The notes under the pieces: model-generated
Database searches by the model: none
Told to the model about the DNA's origin: nothing
The model's input: the letters and a program-made list of their open reading frames with translations, nothing else
NCBI GenBank assembly: GCA_016801845.1
Contig: CM028912.1
Span: forward strand, 23,959,501 to 24,023,500
Direction of reading: 5' to 3'
Origin: Polydactylus sextarius
Taxonomy: Eukaryota > Chordata > Actinopteri > Polynemidae
DNA: 64,000 nucleotides
Shown: positions 45,400-58,706 of the stretch, piece after piece
Numbering within the stretch: position 1 is the stretch's first letter
Layout of the letters: each line of letters starts with the position of its first letter
Made by a program: the position numbers and the translations under genes

Positions 45400-48300
45400 T
45401 AAAAAGGACGGACTGATCTTAGACATCCTACAAAGATTGTGTCTATTGGATGACCAGGAGATCTGAACAAAACATAGTTTAACATTTTCTTTATTTTTTT
45501 GTCATGTCCATTATTTGGGATATAATGCCACAGCCAACAGACACATAGAGTGGCTTAATGCTTAGCTTAATGCTGTGCAAAGGTAGAAAATACCACCTAC
45601 CAGTACGTCTTCAGTTCACTAAACCTTTAAAACACTACAAAAGCAGTATTTTTTTTCCAGCTGTACACACAACACTGACATATCACCTCATGAAGGAATT
45701 CTATCTATTTGTAGTTTTGGCGCAGTCTGTCTTGTTTCTTCAGTGTTTTACCACTGACAATGGAAACTATTAGTTCTCATCTCCTAGTATAATCTGCTTA
45801 CACATACATTCTCAAAAGAAATGCACAATAAAGTACTGTCACGTGGTGAAGCTGTACCACCTCATTAAGGCTGAGTGTCCACAGGCGGTGTAGTGGTCAC
45901 ACATGGTGGCTATTGCAGCATCTAAACATGGCAGTGGCTCCTGTTAGCCTTGAGTGTGACCTCCCTAACCTCTCCTGTTTTTGTCACTGCCAGCAGAACA
46001 ACAGCATAGTATTTGAAAACCCAGCAGAAAATGAGCCTTCTTTAGCAGCGGGAGATATTTTAGGCAGAAACAGTGACAATGGAAAGGAGGGGTGGTTGTA
46101 GTAGGATGGGTGAGTTTGAGAAATGCAAGCAAACTTCTGGGTGCCAGAAGTTCATGGGAGAAAGTGCCTCTGTGGCCCCTTCTTAAACTATCAAACTTAA
46201 TGGCACTACTATCACTTAATCCTCTGTCAGTATAGGCTTTCTAACTTCATAAAACCACACATGCCTGATTCAATGCCTGATGCTGTTGTACAAATATGTT
46301 GCCCCCTTACCATTGCACTTGCTTTTAGAAGTATATAAGTGTAAAAGTATATGATGCTTTGCTTCTGATACTTGTGCAGCAATGATGGTGAGAAGGTTGG
46401 TTTTTCCTAGGGAGACCTTTTGATTCTGTCACAGCTCCAGCAACCTCCTTGCTCTTGGCTAGCTGTTGCCTGATCCCGGCATCAGGCTCCAATTGCAGTG
46501 CTACCAAGTGCTCTTGTCTTAGTCAGGGGGTTGTTAAGAACCATGAGAACCTGTGTTTAAACTACTGGTTTCCTGTGCCCTCAACAATTTGCTGCAGGAG
46601 TCAGGCAATTGGTGCAGCAGAATAGTAAAGAGGTTTAGGTGGTAAAGGGTGGGTTAATGTGTTTGTTTGGGTTGCTTTGTGCATTCACTCACACTGGGCT
46701 GATCCTCAAGTGTGCATGTCAGTGCATAGACGTGTGTGAGAAAGAGAAAGGGTGTTTGGGTGGTTTCCATGCCCCTGTGTTTTTCTATGCGCACACTGCC
46801 AGATAATGGAATCTGATTCTCTTTCAGATGATGACAGACAACCAAAAAGCCTTATAGCTGAGGAAAGAAGAAAAAGAAAAGAGCAGAAAAAAGAGATGAA
46901 ACATGAATGGGAGAGAAATGCAAAAGTGCCTATATAGCCTCATGTGACCTTTGCCACTTTGCCCTTGCATTGTTATGAGCAACTGATTATCTCTGGTTTT
47001 TAATAGCATTCCTAGTTTAACCATGGCTTTGCTCTTACCCCGCCAGAAACCTCACAGTTTATCCTGTTTGAAGTTTTAGGGTCAGGGGTGATGGTTCAGG
47101 GTTCATGGACAGACTGTGGAGTCACAGTGAGCGGGGTTCGGTCTGTCTGGTTCTGCCCATGGTTAATTTCAGCTTCAAAGCAACCAGGATGATTCCTCTA
47201 GATTCAGCCTATTTTTGAAACCAGAAGGGTAGAAATGTATAAATTAGAGAAGCAAAATATGAGGAAATGGTCGCACTGCTGCTGTCCAACACGAATATTT
47301 GGTGGTACAGTTCCTGGGTGCAGCTGTCATATTACTGTTTGATTAGTGTTTGACTAGTGATTGACTTTCTTGGACATGGAAAGGTCATCAAACATCTGAG
47401 GAAGTATAAGTTATGAATTTTTCCACTGTTTATTAATGGTCTCTTTTATCTGTTGCTTTTAAGAGAGAATTGTCTTTCTCCCCTCAGTCCACATTCTCTG
47501 AAGGTCATTGCAACTCTGCTTTAAAAGACACAAACATAAACACACGCTGCCTCTCTTGCTGTGTTGTTCCTGGCACAAGCCTTCTCAGGCCACTGCCACC
47601 ACTGCCTCTGTAACAACCTCAGTGTTTACACCTCATTCCCCTCCACCCTCCCACTTCACATCAAACCAGCCTGGGGTCAAAACTACACATTTGAAAGAAA
47701 ACGAGACGATCAATCCAAACAGGGATATTCCAGAACCATTAGGCAGATCCTGTTTCAGTTGATGTGTGTGTGGGTTGGAGGGAGTGTGGGAGAGTTGGGT
47801 TGAATGCAGCAGAAAAAGTATCAAAGGTGCAGGCTGAAATACAGTGATATGACAACTGATATCACCAGAGTTGGCAGCAGAGCTGTGATGCATCACAATC
47901 TATCTAATTACCCAGAAAACATTATCTGACTGTCTGACATTAATGATACACAACTTGATTTTCTTCATAACCGGCATGTGGGAACAAACTGAGGGAGGGG
48001 TCACATGGCCAAGCAGAGGGAGGGGATGCCAAAGTCCACCCTCCTGATATTGACATAAAGTTGTTCATACAATGCAGCAGTTTTAAAGACAAAGAGCAGA
48101 TGGAGTGAAAACCTCAAGGATTGGTAAAAATGCATTAACACACAAAAAATAAAGACAATAAAAAAACTTAAGAATCAGCAGCCAGTGTCCTTTTTCTCCC
48201 ACTGTCAACAAATAAGCCTAACAAATCATGAATACAAGCACTGCCATCTGGAGTAGTGCCATGGTATCTAAGTCCCACAAGTACCCAACAAATCACAAGT

Positions 48301-48780
48301 CAAGCTAATCTGTCATGATGTCTTGACCCTTTTTTATATGAACCAAATGCATACGTTAATATGATAAGATCTACTTAAACTGATAGAAATATTTATCTAA
48401 CGTGTATTTTGATATTTTATTTTTGGCCCTGTCGCATCCGCTAACATACAAGGGGTTAGAGTTTATAACCTATACTGCAGCCAGCAACCAGGGGGTGATC
48501 GAGATTTGATCCAATTTCACTTTTTGGGGAGTTGCCATGTCATCTATCTTTAAATATGGATAGGGCTGTTCTCTAAGCAAAATGGTGATGTAAGCATGCT
48601 AACATGTTCGTGGTGCATTTCATATGAGCATTATTATTTGTTCATAAACTGAACAAATAACATTTTTAGATGAGGAGTTCCAAGTACCAAATCATCCTGA
48701 AGGGAACATTAATGTCGGCGTAAAATTTCGCATCAATAGCAATTTTAAACAAAGCGTTATGGTGGCGCTGGGAGAAAAGA
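45400..48780. other. Intergenic stretch, no gene seen
   Basis: I find no exon with both splice logic and recognisable protein similarity. Content is ordinary AT-rich intergenic DNA with scattered short low-complexity runs. Confidence 0.4.
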
Positions 48781-48790
48781 TCATGGCAAC

Positions 48791-49464
48791 TAGTGATGCA
48801 TGGGCCAACCCATAACCCGTGTGCCCCTGTTATCCGCGAGGTGGGTTTGGTCAGGTCAAAAAATTTTTCACTTTATTGGCGAGCGAGTGGGACATATAAC
48901 CTGAGACCTGACGTCACAAAGGCTCTCATGCTTGTATAACTTATCGCATGTATTGCACTTCACATAGCCGATGCTGCTGTCGCTGTCCACACATACCACC
49001 TCAGAGAAATTCTCCCAAACGTGAGATTTAGCATCTCTTCATTTAAGTCTATATTCTCTTGACTATAAATTTTCCCTCACTTTTTCGTCCATCTTTACTG
49101 CTTAACTGTAATTTGATTTATTGTGGCCAGCACTGGTTGGCACTTTTGTGACGCATTTTAAGTGCAAATGTGTTATTATCCTATTATTTAAGTTATTATT
49201 ATTATATTATTATTAAGGTGAAATTTTTATTTTATTTTAGGTATATATTTATTTTATTTGTTGTTGCTGTTTCCAGGGCTTGTTTTGAAGCACTTTTGTC
49301 AAACAAAATAAAAGTCTTATTTGACATATTTAACGTGTATTTAATCATGGTGGGGGCATGGTTGTGCAAATAAATGCCGGTGTGCGGATGGAATGGGGCA
49401 GGTCAAATTATTTCATAAATGCAGAACCCGCGGGTTGGAAGAAACCCTGACCCACATAGCACTA
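48791..49464 (+). mobile_element. hAT-like non-autonomous DNA transposon
   Basis: The left end TAGTGATGCATGGGCCAACC and the right end, whose reverse complement begins TAGTGCTATGTGGGTCAGGG, are related terminal repeats. Subterminal GGTCAGGTCAAA near the left and GGCAGGTCAAATT near the right add support. Flanking 8-mers ATGGCAAC (48783-48790) and ATGGTAAC (49465-49472) look like an 8-bp target-site duplication with one later mutation, the hAT hallmark. No transposase is present in the 674 bases. Confidence 0.7.
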
Positions 49465-49474
49465 ATGGTAACAC

Positions 49475-51255
49475 CACTGTAGCCTTTTGGGGGAGCCAGG
49501 CTTGTATTGTTCAAAACCTGTGTGACCACACTTGGAGCCCAACACAACAGACTGATGCTGTCACATCCTCTCACCCACATTCCTCTTTCCTCCCATCTGT
49601 CCATCTTACATCACATAGTACAAAGTGCTCTCTGTCCAAACAAGAGATTCATGTCAAGATTTTCCAGTGACACAGCAAAGTCGCTATGAGTGTCCCATAA
49701 TTTATTTGTGTCAAGTGAGGTAATCTGGATTGTATATGTCATTCTGCAGCTGGAACATGACATTCTGTAGGAGGGGGGCATGGTTATGGACAGATGCTGT
49801 GCATGTGGAAAAATAGGTGAAGCATGCTGTGTAAATGTGATATCTTGTCTTGTGCTTTATGCTTCATGAAATCACATTTCTCTTTTGAAGCATTGATTCA
49901 TACAAAAGGAAATCCACTGCCAGTTTGATGGCACCAAACCAGGCTGCTGAAGAGGATGACAATGAGGATGGTGAAAAAGAGAAAAACACCAGGGTAGGAC
50001 TAACCATGACACCAGCGAGAGAGAAATGTCTCTTGTTGAACTGACCATGTCAGGATCTCCCTGATTTTAACTTAACTTCCTCTCTATTGTCAAATCAAAG
50101 TGGCCCTAAAGACAAAGACCATGTTATCGTAAAGGGCTGTCATGGCTGAGGAGTGAGTCCACTGAGGTCATTGAGAAGGAAGATTTGCTAAGATGTTTGC
50201 TCATCATTGCACCATCTATCAAATCCAAGCTTACGCACACCTGAGTCAGTGCAGGCGGTGGTTGGAAGCAGATGAGCAGAGACACAACAGCAAATGAGAC
50301 AACTCATCTGAAGTGAAAATGTGAACAGTCTCCCTGTGCTGTTTTCTCCTTCTCCAGGGTGGGAACAATGGTGGGCAGTATGCACTGAATGATGTTTATT
50401 GTTTCTGTGAGTCATACAGGATCACAATTCATGTTTACAGATAATACCTAATACCACGTTACCAGGCCCACGCCAAGCTCCAACTGTTGTTTTCAATCAC
50501 CAAAGAGTCAAATCACAGCTGTTGGTTTGGGAAACACCGGTTGCCCCTCCTGACTATGATATTTCCCCTCCACCCTTGGTTCACTCTTCTTCCTGCTCTC
50601 TTACAATCATTTTCAGAAACACTTCATGGTTTCAACATGATTCAGCTGTTCCTCTCCACATTAACTCTTATCAGGCCCTTAGCTTTATTATTTCATCACT
50701 GTCTTCATCCCTATGCTCCCACACTGATATTTATCATTGTGCCAGAGTCAGTTTTGCCCTGGGAGCAGAGATCTCAGAAGGAAGACAAGCATAACTCCTG
50801 TTACCATAACAACAGCAAAACATCACACGACAATATATGAGGCTCTGGTTGTACTTCCCTAGGGAACATGTGTGTGGAAAGGTCATGAATAGTTTTACAA
50901 CTTTTTTAAAGAAATGGAAATTATAATCTGTTTTTAAAGTACACCTACATATGAAGTGCAGAAATATTCATGTGCTGTTAAATCATAAATAAGTACTTCA
51001 CATAGTTCTTCGGTAAAAGAGCATTTTCTGACGAACATAACATCCCAACCCCACATAACATCACCTAACCTAACCTGACCAGGAGAAATAGTAGCAAGAA
51101 CCCTCAGGTAACAACCTCAGGTAACGACAACAATTGTGGATTACAGAGCTATTTGGGTTGCAGTTGCTGCTAAATTTATTAGCACTATTACAACAAAACC
51201 TTGTAATCCTGTATCTAGGAGACAATCAGCAAAGGTGCATAAACAATTAATAAAT
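49475..51255. other. Intergenic stretch, nothing assigned
   Basis: No recognisable exon or element was found. Confidence 0.4.
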
Positions 51256-51262
51256 AAAAAAA

Positions 51263-51730
51263 TACCGTAAAGCTGCACATAACAGCCCGGGCGACGAAAG
51301 TCTTTCATTGTCATTTATCAGTGGAAACTTGTAGTCTATGGCCAGATTCTGATCCTGTCTTTAAATGCATGCGGCTCAGTATAGCCCCATCGTTTTAAAG
51401 GAGCACATAGCCCTGTGCATGTTCTAGATTCATGTTGTGAGTGGTATCAGAGCAGAACTGGAGTGAGACAGTGCGATTGCTTGGATAAAAACCTGCACTG
51501 TGTTTCAGCGGTGCAGGTTTTTATCCAAATGCTCCACTTGCATACCCTGCTCACATGCTCTGGTCTGGGTGCGGGAGAGTTAGAATGAGCAAAACAACAG
51601 GGACAAGGAGAAGGATAAAATCAGACTCTGCCTTTATTTGAGACCAGTGTTTATTGGCCAAATGTATTGCTGCCCCCAGCTAATAAAAGAGACAAGTGTC
51701 TATTTGCCACTGTTTGTTTACAGCGCCACC
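51263..51730 (+). mobile_element. MITE copy with internal perfect hairpin
   Basis: This element starts with TACCGTAAAGCTGCACATAA. Its right half matches the minus strand of 29144-29400. It contains an 18-bp perfect hairpin (arms 51481-51498 and 51511-51528). The right terminal repeat is diverged or lost. It has no coding capacity. Confidence 0.6.
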
Positions 51731-52394
51731 TATGTGTGGCATAGGTATTACACCATTTTGACCCAGTTTCCTGTTTCCACGTGGATGAAGAAATTTCCTG
51801 AAACAATACATGTGTGGACGCGAAACTTTGAATGTGCAAAAGAAAAATACCGCCAACGTTGTTGTGTGGATGTAGCCTTAGTCTTTTATGTCAGTCAGAC
51901 ACTGGAAGTTAGGAGGTGCCTCATTGCTTTGCATACTACAGCATAGTATGTCATCCAGCATGACCTCAGACCAACCTTTGATTCAGCCACTTGGCTTATT
52001 ACAGCTCACACCTATTAGTCTGTGGTGATAAAAGAGCAGATGTTTCAGGAAGAAAAAACAAAACAAAGGAGATGTTCTTCAGGCTGGTGTAAACAAAAGC
52101 CTAGTAGGGATGATGTAGCTGGTTTTCCCCTTTCCAACACAAAGCCCAGTACAGTATATCATGGATTCCATGGGCTTGACTCAACCCTTTCCTCCCCCTT
52201 CCCCCCCATCCACCCACACACACATACCCCACCAAACCCCTCCCTCCCTCAGTGTGACCCTGCCAACAACTCTGCCATTTGTTGCTGTTGGGAGGGAAGT
52301 GATGTCATTGAATCACAAATCGACACAGTAGGGGGATACACCAAGCCAGGACCCAGCCCATCTACTGTCAGAGACAGTGTGTGTTTGTGCCTGA

Positions 52395-52396
<2 letters not shown>

Positions 52397-52428
<32 letters not shown>
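52397..52428 (+). repeat. (GT)n microsatellite
   Basis: About 32 bases of pure GT. Confidence 0.95.
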
Positions 52429-52429
52429 C

Positions 52430-54465
52430 AAAAACATCAACCCTTACCACTATGGAACAGACTGTGGGGTGGTATGCTATCAGGCTCCTGTCTGTCTCAC
52501 AGAATTGCTGACTGATCATTTTCTGCACAGTAACTGCTATGCATTGCTTGTTGTACAGGCAACTACATGAATATGTGTGTATCTATATCACAGGCTACTG
52601 TTTACTTACCAGTGCAGATTAACAGAAACATCTGATTTCTTTGAAAAATGCTGTTTTGTTTGAGTGACGTTCCTGTGGCTTAATTTCTGTGAAGCTGTTG
52701 CAACCCTGGACCAAGTTTCATCCTGGCTACTCATCCCACTGGCTGACTAAACCATCGCCTGACGTACACTAACTAATGGTTTGTCTGTGTCACCTAACCA
52801 CTTGACCATGGTTATGCTTTCTCACAATATCCAGGAGATGTAGTGATAAGGAGAAATGAAGGCCTTTTGTTTTACATGTGATAAAAACTGTCTTTGTCAC
52901 TGATGGCTGCAATTCTCAGTTCTGTAAATAGGTAGTTGTTCTTTGAAGCCGTATATCAATAAACCAAACAATCATTATTTTCAAAGGTGCTTTCGGAGGG
53001 ATTTCAGTTTGAAACATTAAAACATGACATACATAGATGTTTATGTATAGTGTTGCAGTATTTATTGAAGTAAGCATGCAAGCCAGCTAGCCCTGGCCTG
53101 TGTCAACTCATCTTTTTTCCTCAAGAAGTGACAGTGAGACAACAATCCAACTGGATTCCATGGTAAAACTGCATGGAAAATACAATTCTGTGATCCTAGC
53201 AGGTTTAGCAAGTTCACAACTTCTCAACACTAGGGTTAGATTAAGTTTGAGATATGAATTCAAGAACTGGCCATTTCCTACACCATATAATGTTTTTTTG
53301 GCTTGTACCCAGATAAAAACTTTATTGATCTGTTTGGGAGGTTCCCTCAGGGAAATTCAAGTTCCACCATACAACACATTTACAAATAAAATAATGCTAG
53401 TAGGTGGTGTAATACATGCTAATAAATGAATAAATCATACTTAGTACTGGGACTTTCCAAATTAAATAGCCCAAATCTGCATGTGTTCATCCACACGTTA
53501 CACTGACACCATGTTATCAATCCTAATGTTGGAAATCCTTAAATGAACCCACTGCAAGAGTGCAATCTAATAATATATTTATATGATGCCTTGACACTAA
53601 CATTATTTTATTTCAACAATAATGAATGTAATATGACTTATGACTCCTGTTCGTGGGCTCCTCTGGCTGTAATTAAGACCTTAAGGTTGTCAGCTTTGGA
53701 CATTGTCTCTTTAATGACTCAATATTGAGTAATGATTTGTCATATTACTTAGGAAAATGAAGCAAGAAATCCCAGTCTTGATACTTTTCAAAGTGAACCT
53801 TTTCTTTACTCACTGAGCAATTTGCAGATTTATCCCTTAATCTGAGACTTGACTCAGGTGAGGTCACCCACAGAGCTGAGCCCAACCATTTATGCATGTA
53901 TGGCTGCTCTGGAAGCCTCTTGTCAATTGCTTCCCGCTACACAGATCAGAGGTGTACTTGTCAGACACATTCCTCGCCTTCTGTATCATCATACAGCCTG
54001 TAATTAGTTATCTCCACCTTCCCTCCTCCCCTCTCTTTCTTCTTTTCTCTCTCTCCTTGTCAGACAGACACCCTAATTCATCCACATGTTAGAGAGCTAT
54101 TGTAACCATTGTAGTGAACATTACCTTTTTTTTTTTTATAGTTGTGCCTGTGTGAGACAGAGTAATCACACAACAACAATGGCTGTTTTGTGCAGCCATA
54201 TCCAAACACAATCGAGGACTGTAGTGCTTGTTTTGTTGAAACTGGCTTCGGTACATAACACATCTCCTTTGGTTTCCTTTTGGCACCTGCAGCACAGGGA
54301 ACAGAACATTACGTTTTGAACCCTTCTCTGTCGTTACCAGCTGGATGTTATTACTGGGAAATCCGGCATATCAGCAAGCTCACCTCAGATTTACAATCAT
54401 AAAAGAGCAAGAAAGGCCTTTCATTTCACACCTTTAAGATGGTACTATGAGGTCAACTTTGATGT
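52430..54465. other. Intergenic stretch, nothing assigned
   Basis: No recognisable exon was found. There is a poly-T run at 54127-54138. Confidence 0.4.
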
Positions 54466-54473
54466 GGAGTTTC

Positions 54474-54962
54474 TAGGGCTGTCAGTGCTAACACGTTAAT
54501 CTATGCGATTGATATGAGATATGAGATTAATGCAACAATTTAATGCCGTTAACACAAGTTTGTTTACTTCCAGTGTGCACTGAACTCTGACATGAAAGCT
54601 GCAATTATCCACACGAAACTGTCACTTGCCTGCAAAGAGGAGAGACAATAGCTGAAGATGGAGAGAGAAATCTTTCACCCTTATTCACTTATTTGAAGAC
54701 TGTGACGGCCATCATAATCTAGTTTGTTTAGCCAGTTTCAAAATTGGGCTGGTGATAATTGTCCTCTGTGCAATCCAGCACTTGGTAGCTGTATGCTAAT
54801 GCAGTGGAACAAACATTAAACACCACTCTTGGTGACACATGCTTGTTACTACGGGATATGTGCACCCCCAACTTTTAATTGCGATGAATATAGATTAATT
54901 AATTTCAAAATTAAGATAAATTATTTATTTATTTATTTATTTTTTATCTATTGACAGCCCGA
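54474..54962 (+). mobile_element. hAT-like element with GGGCTGTCA ends
   Basis: The left end TAGGGCTGTCA and right end TGACAGCCCGA form short terminal inverted repeats. Interior sequence includes GCGATTGATATGAG...GATTAAT-type motifs common in this vertebrate MITE family. Flanks GGAGTTTC (54466-54473) and GAAGTTTC (54963-54970) form a 7-of-8 target duplication. An ATTT run precedes the right end. It is about 490 bases and non-coding. Confidence 0.75.
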
Positions 54963-54974
54963 GAAGTTTCTAGT

Positions 54975-56675
54975 TTCAGTTGAAATGCAACTTATGGGCT
55001 GATTATTATCAATTAGCCCATAACTAATTTTTGATAAAGTGATCAAACCATTTGTGTATGAAGTTTGAAAATGCTACTGGTGGAGGAATAAGTCTGATCT
55101 TCCACAGTTGTTACAAAACAATATATTATAATACACCCATGTAATGACATGTTAGTGGCTAATTGGTTATCATGCTAACTTCAGTAGAATGCAAGAGTAC
55201 GAATACAATACAAGAGCTTACATTGATGCTGTACAACTTATGGCATGTAAAGGAGCTAAGTTTGACACTTTTTGCAGGATTATTAATGCTAACATTAGCG
55301 TTAACTTGTGTACCGATAAGCAAAGACTTTCATATAGTTTCTTTGAACTCCTGTATTCAAAAATGTTATTTAATCAGCCTTTTAATATTCTCATATATTA
55401 TTAAAGATGTTAGTTTGTAAGGTGACATGTTTGTTTTACATGTTTTACATGTTAAAATATATTCCTAAACATGCAACACACAGAGCTGTTGATATGATGT
55501 CATGATTATAAAAAGTACAGTATCACAATAATGAATATCCAGCTTGACAACAGAAAAATGCCACCTTTTAACTCAAAGTAGACAACACAGGAGTATAAAT
55601 AAAAATAAGAGCACATGAAAAAGCTTTATTGTCACACCAAGCTTCAACAAACAAGTTTTTTTTTACTTCAAGCTCAGACAGGATAAACTATTCAGTAATG
55701 CTAAAGGAGAACAAATAGTGAACTCACTGTTATATAACTTACATATTTTAACATTAAATGTCTTCATTTGGCAGGATTTTCCGAGAAAGCATGAAAAAAT
55801 AAAGTGAGTGGAGGTAAGATATGTCTCTTTACCTTTTCAGTTTTTTTGTCTTTGTAATTTTCCTGTTTGCGTATGGTTAGAGATACAGAAAAATGATCTT
55901 TGCAGATACACATTCAGTTTTTTCACAAACACCATTACGTAGCACTATAGCTCAGAGGGGATGTGACAGGAATGTAAAGTAGATAAAGAAAGAAAATAGT
56001 GTGTGTGTATGTGTGTGAGTGTTTCGGCAGAGGGGTGTGCTCTGGAAAAAATACCTGGGAAAGTCCTACTGAAACATTCGCAGTGGAGAGAGATCTTTTT
56101 TCCCCATTGTAACATGATCTCTTAATACCTTATTTAATGTTCTCAGGTTAATATTTCTCTCTCTTTTCTACTATTGTAATAGGTAGGCATAAGTTGGGAA
56201 TGCTATGGGTTTTTTTATTTTTCAAAAAGCAGATTTTTGGGATTAATCCCTTTATTTGCACGTCAGCAAATCATACAGGCCAAAAAAACAAAACAAAACA
56301 AAACAAACACCTTATATATAGATAATATGAGCATTTGGCAGCCTAGAGGTGATGCAGTAACACACAAGGCATCCTGCAGAGCCCTGTAGCATACTGTAGT
56401 CGGCAGTGTGGACACAGATGAATCACTGCAGCTCAGTTAGTGAGTTGGCTGACAAGTCATTTAAGAGCAAGTCAATGAAGATTTCAGCCATGCAGGTAAA
56501 ACACTACCAACAACACTTACTTATGTTCATAGATGTGACAAGGCGCTGCTGTGTGTTTATATTACAGTGTCTCAAACTGAGAAGGTAAAGTCCTGATAAA
56601 AAGTTGAGGACCTTGCAGTATCACACCATCCTTAGGTCCCTCATTTAAAAACATAATAATAATTAAAAAAAATAA
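54975..56675. other. Intergenic stretch, nothing assigned
   Basis: No supportable exon was found. This interval may include the akap11 3' UTR at its right side. A minus-strand AATAAA (plus TTTATT) is present near 56251 and another near 55625, but neither can be tied to the transcript. Confidence 0.3.
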
Positions 56676-56679
56676 TAGT

Positions 56680-56717
<38 letters not shown>

Positions 56718-56718
56718 C
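56680..56718 (+). repeat. (AAC)n microsatellite
   Basis: About 13 tandem AAC units. Confidence 0.95.
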
Positions 56719-57352
56719 TAGTACTACTACAAACATCAGTGTAACCTTTCTTAAAGGGAGGGGCAGGTGAGTTTTGGATAATATGAATGAAACTGGGATT
56801 AAAGTTTACAAGGAGCCCAAAAATAAATATAATATTAAGAAAAAAAGTTCATAAATAAAAGTGCAACTCAGCAAGTAGCTGGTAGTGCTGTGCGTGTGAA
56901 AGAACAACAGGGGGAGTGGTGACTAACGTGGGTGTGTGTCGAAGGTGGTAGTATGGTGAGGGGTGTTTGGCGCTGTGGTTCAACATTCCACAAGGTGACT
57001 GTGGAGTGTGGGCGACATGGTGTGTGAGTCCAGGGTTGAACTATGAACATGCTTTTAGTTTGTGGTTTTGATGCTGCAGACTGGACCGCTGTCTTTAATT
57101 GCTGCAAAGGTCCACAATTTGCGTCACAGGATCTTCCCCTGTACTGGATCTGAGCCACACTCACACGGGGAGGGAGGGGGTGGGGGGTAATAAATTATCC
57201 CCCACCCCCTGTACAAATATAGGAAGGAAGAGGGGGCAAGGACAGACTTGGTCACCTTATTATTAGCAACATTTGGCAACATCAAGCCAATATCATGGCT
57301 ACTTTCTATCTTCAAGCAGCATTTCATTTGATTACATACTCTACCTTCAAAA

Positions 57353-57371
57353 CACACACACACACACACAC

Positions 57372-57406
<35 letters not shown>

Positions 57407-57412
57407 TATATA
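57353..57412 (+). repeat. (CA)n-(CATA)n-(TA)n compound microsatellite
   Basis: A CA run is followed by CATA tetramers and then TA dinucleotides. Confidence 0.95.
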
Positions 57413-58523
57413 CTGATCCCAGCAAGAGGCAACTTCATCAAGTGCTTTTTTCACTCAATCTTGATGGAAAATCAAACAATTGTACAATGTACCCAGTACA
57501 GAAGGTTTTTACAGATTTAACGCAGTCTGTGTGTGAAGACGAGGTCTTTCTGGGTCTTTACGAAAAAAAAAAAAAAAAAGGTGGGAGTGGGGTGAAGGGC
57601 TTGATCTAAGAGGGACCTGAGCGCAGATCCAGATGAGACAAAGATGATTAGACTGTTCAGAACAGTCTAACCATCTATTTACTTAGTTAGACTTCAGTTC
57701 TATCTTATTCTCCCTGTTGCTTAGGTTTGTTCAAATAAACTTGGTTGTTGCATGTAGTGACACAAAATTAAACCATCTGGGCAGAAAAACAGGAGAATCT
57801 GGGCCCCTGAAGACCTGTAACATATAGCAACACATTGGTTCACATACAAGGAATCTTTTAACTACAGAGGAAACCCATTTGATTCTGAGTGGATCAATGC
57901 AATGATTGAATAATACAGAGTTGGTGAGTGTAGGTGTATCCTGGATAACCTTCTCATAATACAAGGGTGGGGTGTGTCATGGTGTGGTGTGTGTGTGCAC
58001 AGTTTGTCTCTTGACATGTGGAAACACAGCAGAGGTGAGCGGGTGTGTTGACATCATCAGGCCCAGCAGCTATGGGGATTCCCTAACAAAAAAAAATCCT
58101 GATTCTCTGAACTCACTACATTTCTGTCTGGAACAAATGGGCTGGGTTGGGCTCTCTTTCTCCTTTTCTTTCTGCAGCTTGAGCGCAATGGCAGCGAGGT
58201 GTGAGGGCTTCACATCATAAGTGTAGGCGAGTGGAGACAGAGCTGACACGTGATATTTAAGCTGCCTAATTAAATAATAAAAGTGCCAACAACAAAAAGA
58301 AAAAAAGAAGTTGGAAAGATAAATACAACAAAACAGTTCATTTGGTCATAGCATGCAATGAAAAAAAAACACACCCCGCCCACATTCATGAGAGTCAGAG
58401 TTAAGCTAGATCAGCTGATTTGTATGGTGCCCTCTATGGGCTGTGAAGATTTGCAAAAAGCCCTGTATTAAACTGGGGAGAGGAGAGAGGAGTAAGGAGA
58501 TAGAGAAGAGAAGAGGAGAGGCC

Positions 58524-58706
58524 CTAGGCGTGCTCCAGGAGCCACTGGAAGAGGGGAACGTGGTGCAGCCCGCTGCTCACCTGCAGCACCTCTTCTCTGG
58601 TCTGAGACTGAGGAATGTGACACTCTTCACAGTATCGCAGCAGCATGTGCAAGAGCTCACCCACCCTCAACTTCCTGTCACGGAACCTCTGGACCACCGT
58701 CGGAAG
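58524..58706 (-). CDS. akap11: Terminal coding exon, probably akap11 (A-kinase anchoring protein 11)
   Basis: On the minus strand an acceptor (TGTTTTCCCTGTTTCAG) is followed at 58706 by a 60-codon open segment in phase 0 ending in a stop at 58524-58526. The protein is clearly gene-like: LPTVVQRFRDRKLRVGELLH, then MLLRYCEECH, and a C-terminal VPLFQWLLEHA. AKAP11 (AKAP220) anchors PKA, PP1 and GSK3 in the cytoplasm. Its gene is the direct upstream, same-strand neighbour of TNFSF11 in mammals, and its 3' end is built of small exons after one giant exon. Position, orientation, small terminal-exon size and the W-L-L C-terminus fit, but the assignment rests on synteny more than on a recalled alignment. 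The remaining exons lie beyond 58.7 kb and are not located. Confidence 0.6.
   Translation of the reverse strand, partial: LPTVVQRFRDRKLRVGELLHMLLRYCEECHIPQSQTREEVLQVSSGLHHVPLFQWLLEHA

Noticed and set aside
52022..52570. 182-codon plus-strand ORF, the longest in the window
   Set aside because: It is Pro/Cys/Val-rich because of CA/GT and C-rich low-complexity sequence and has no recognisable domain or splice context.
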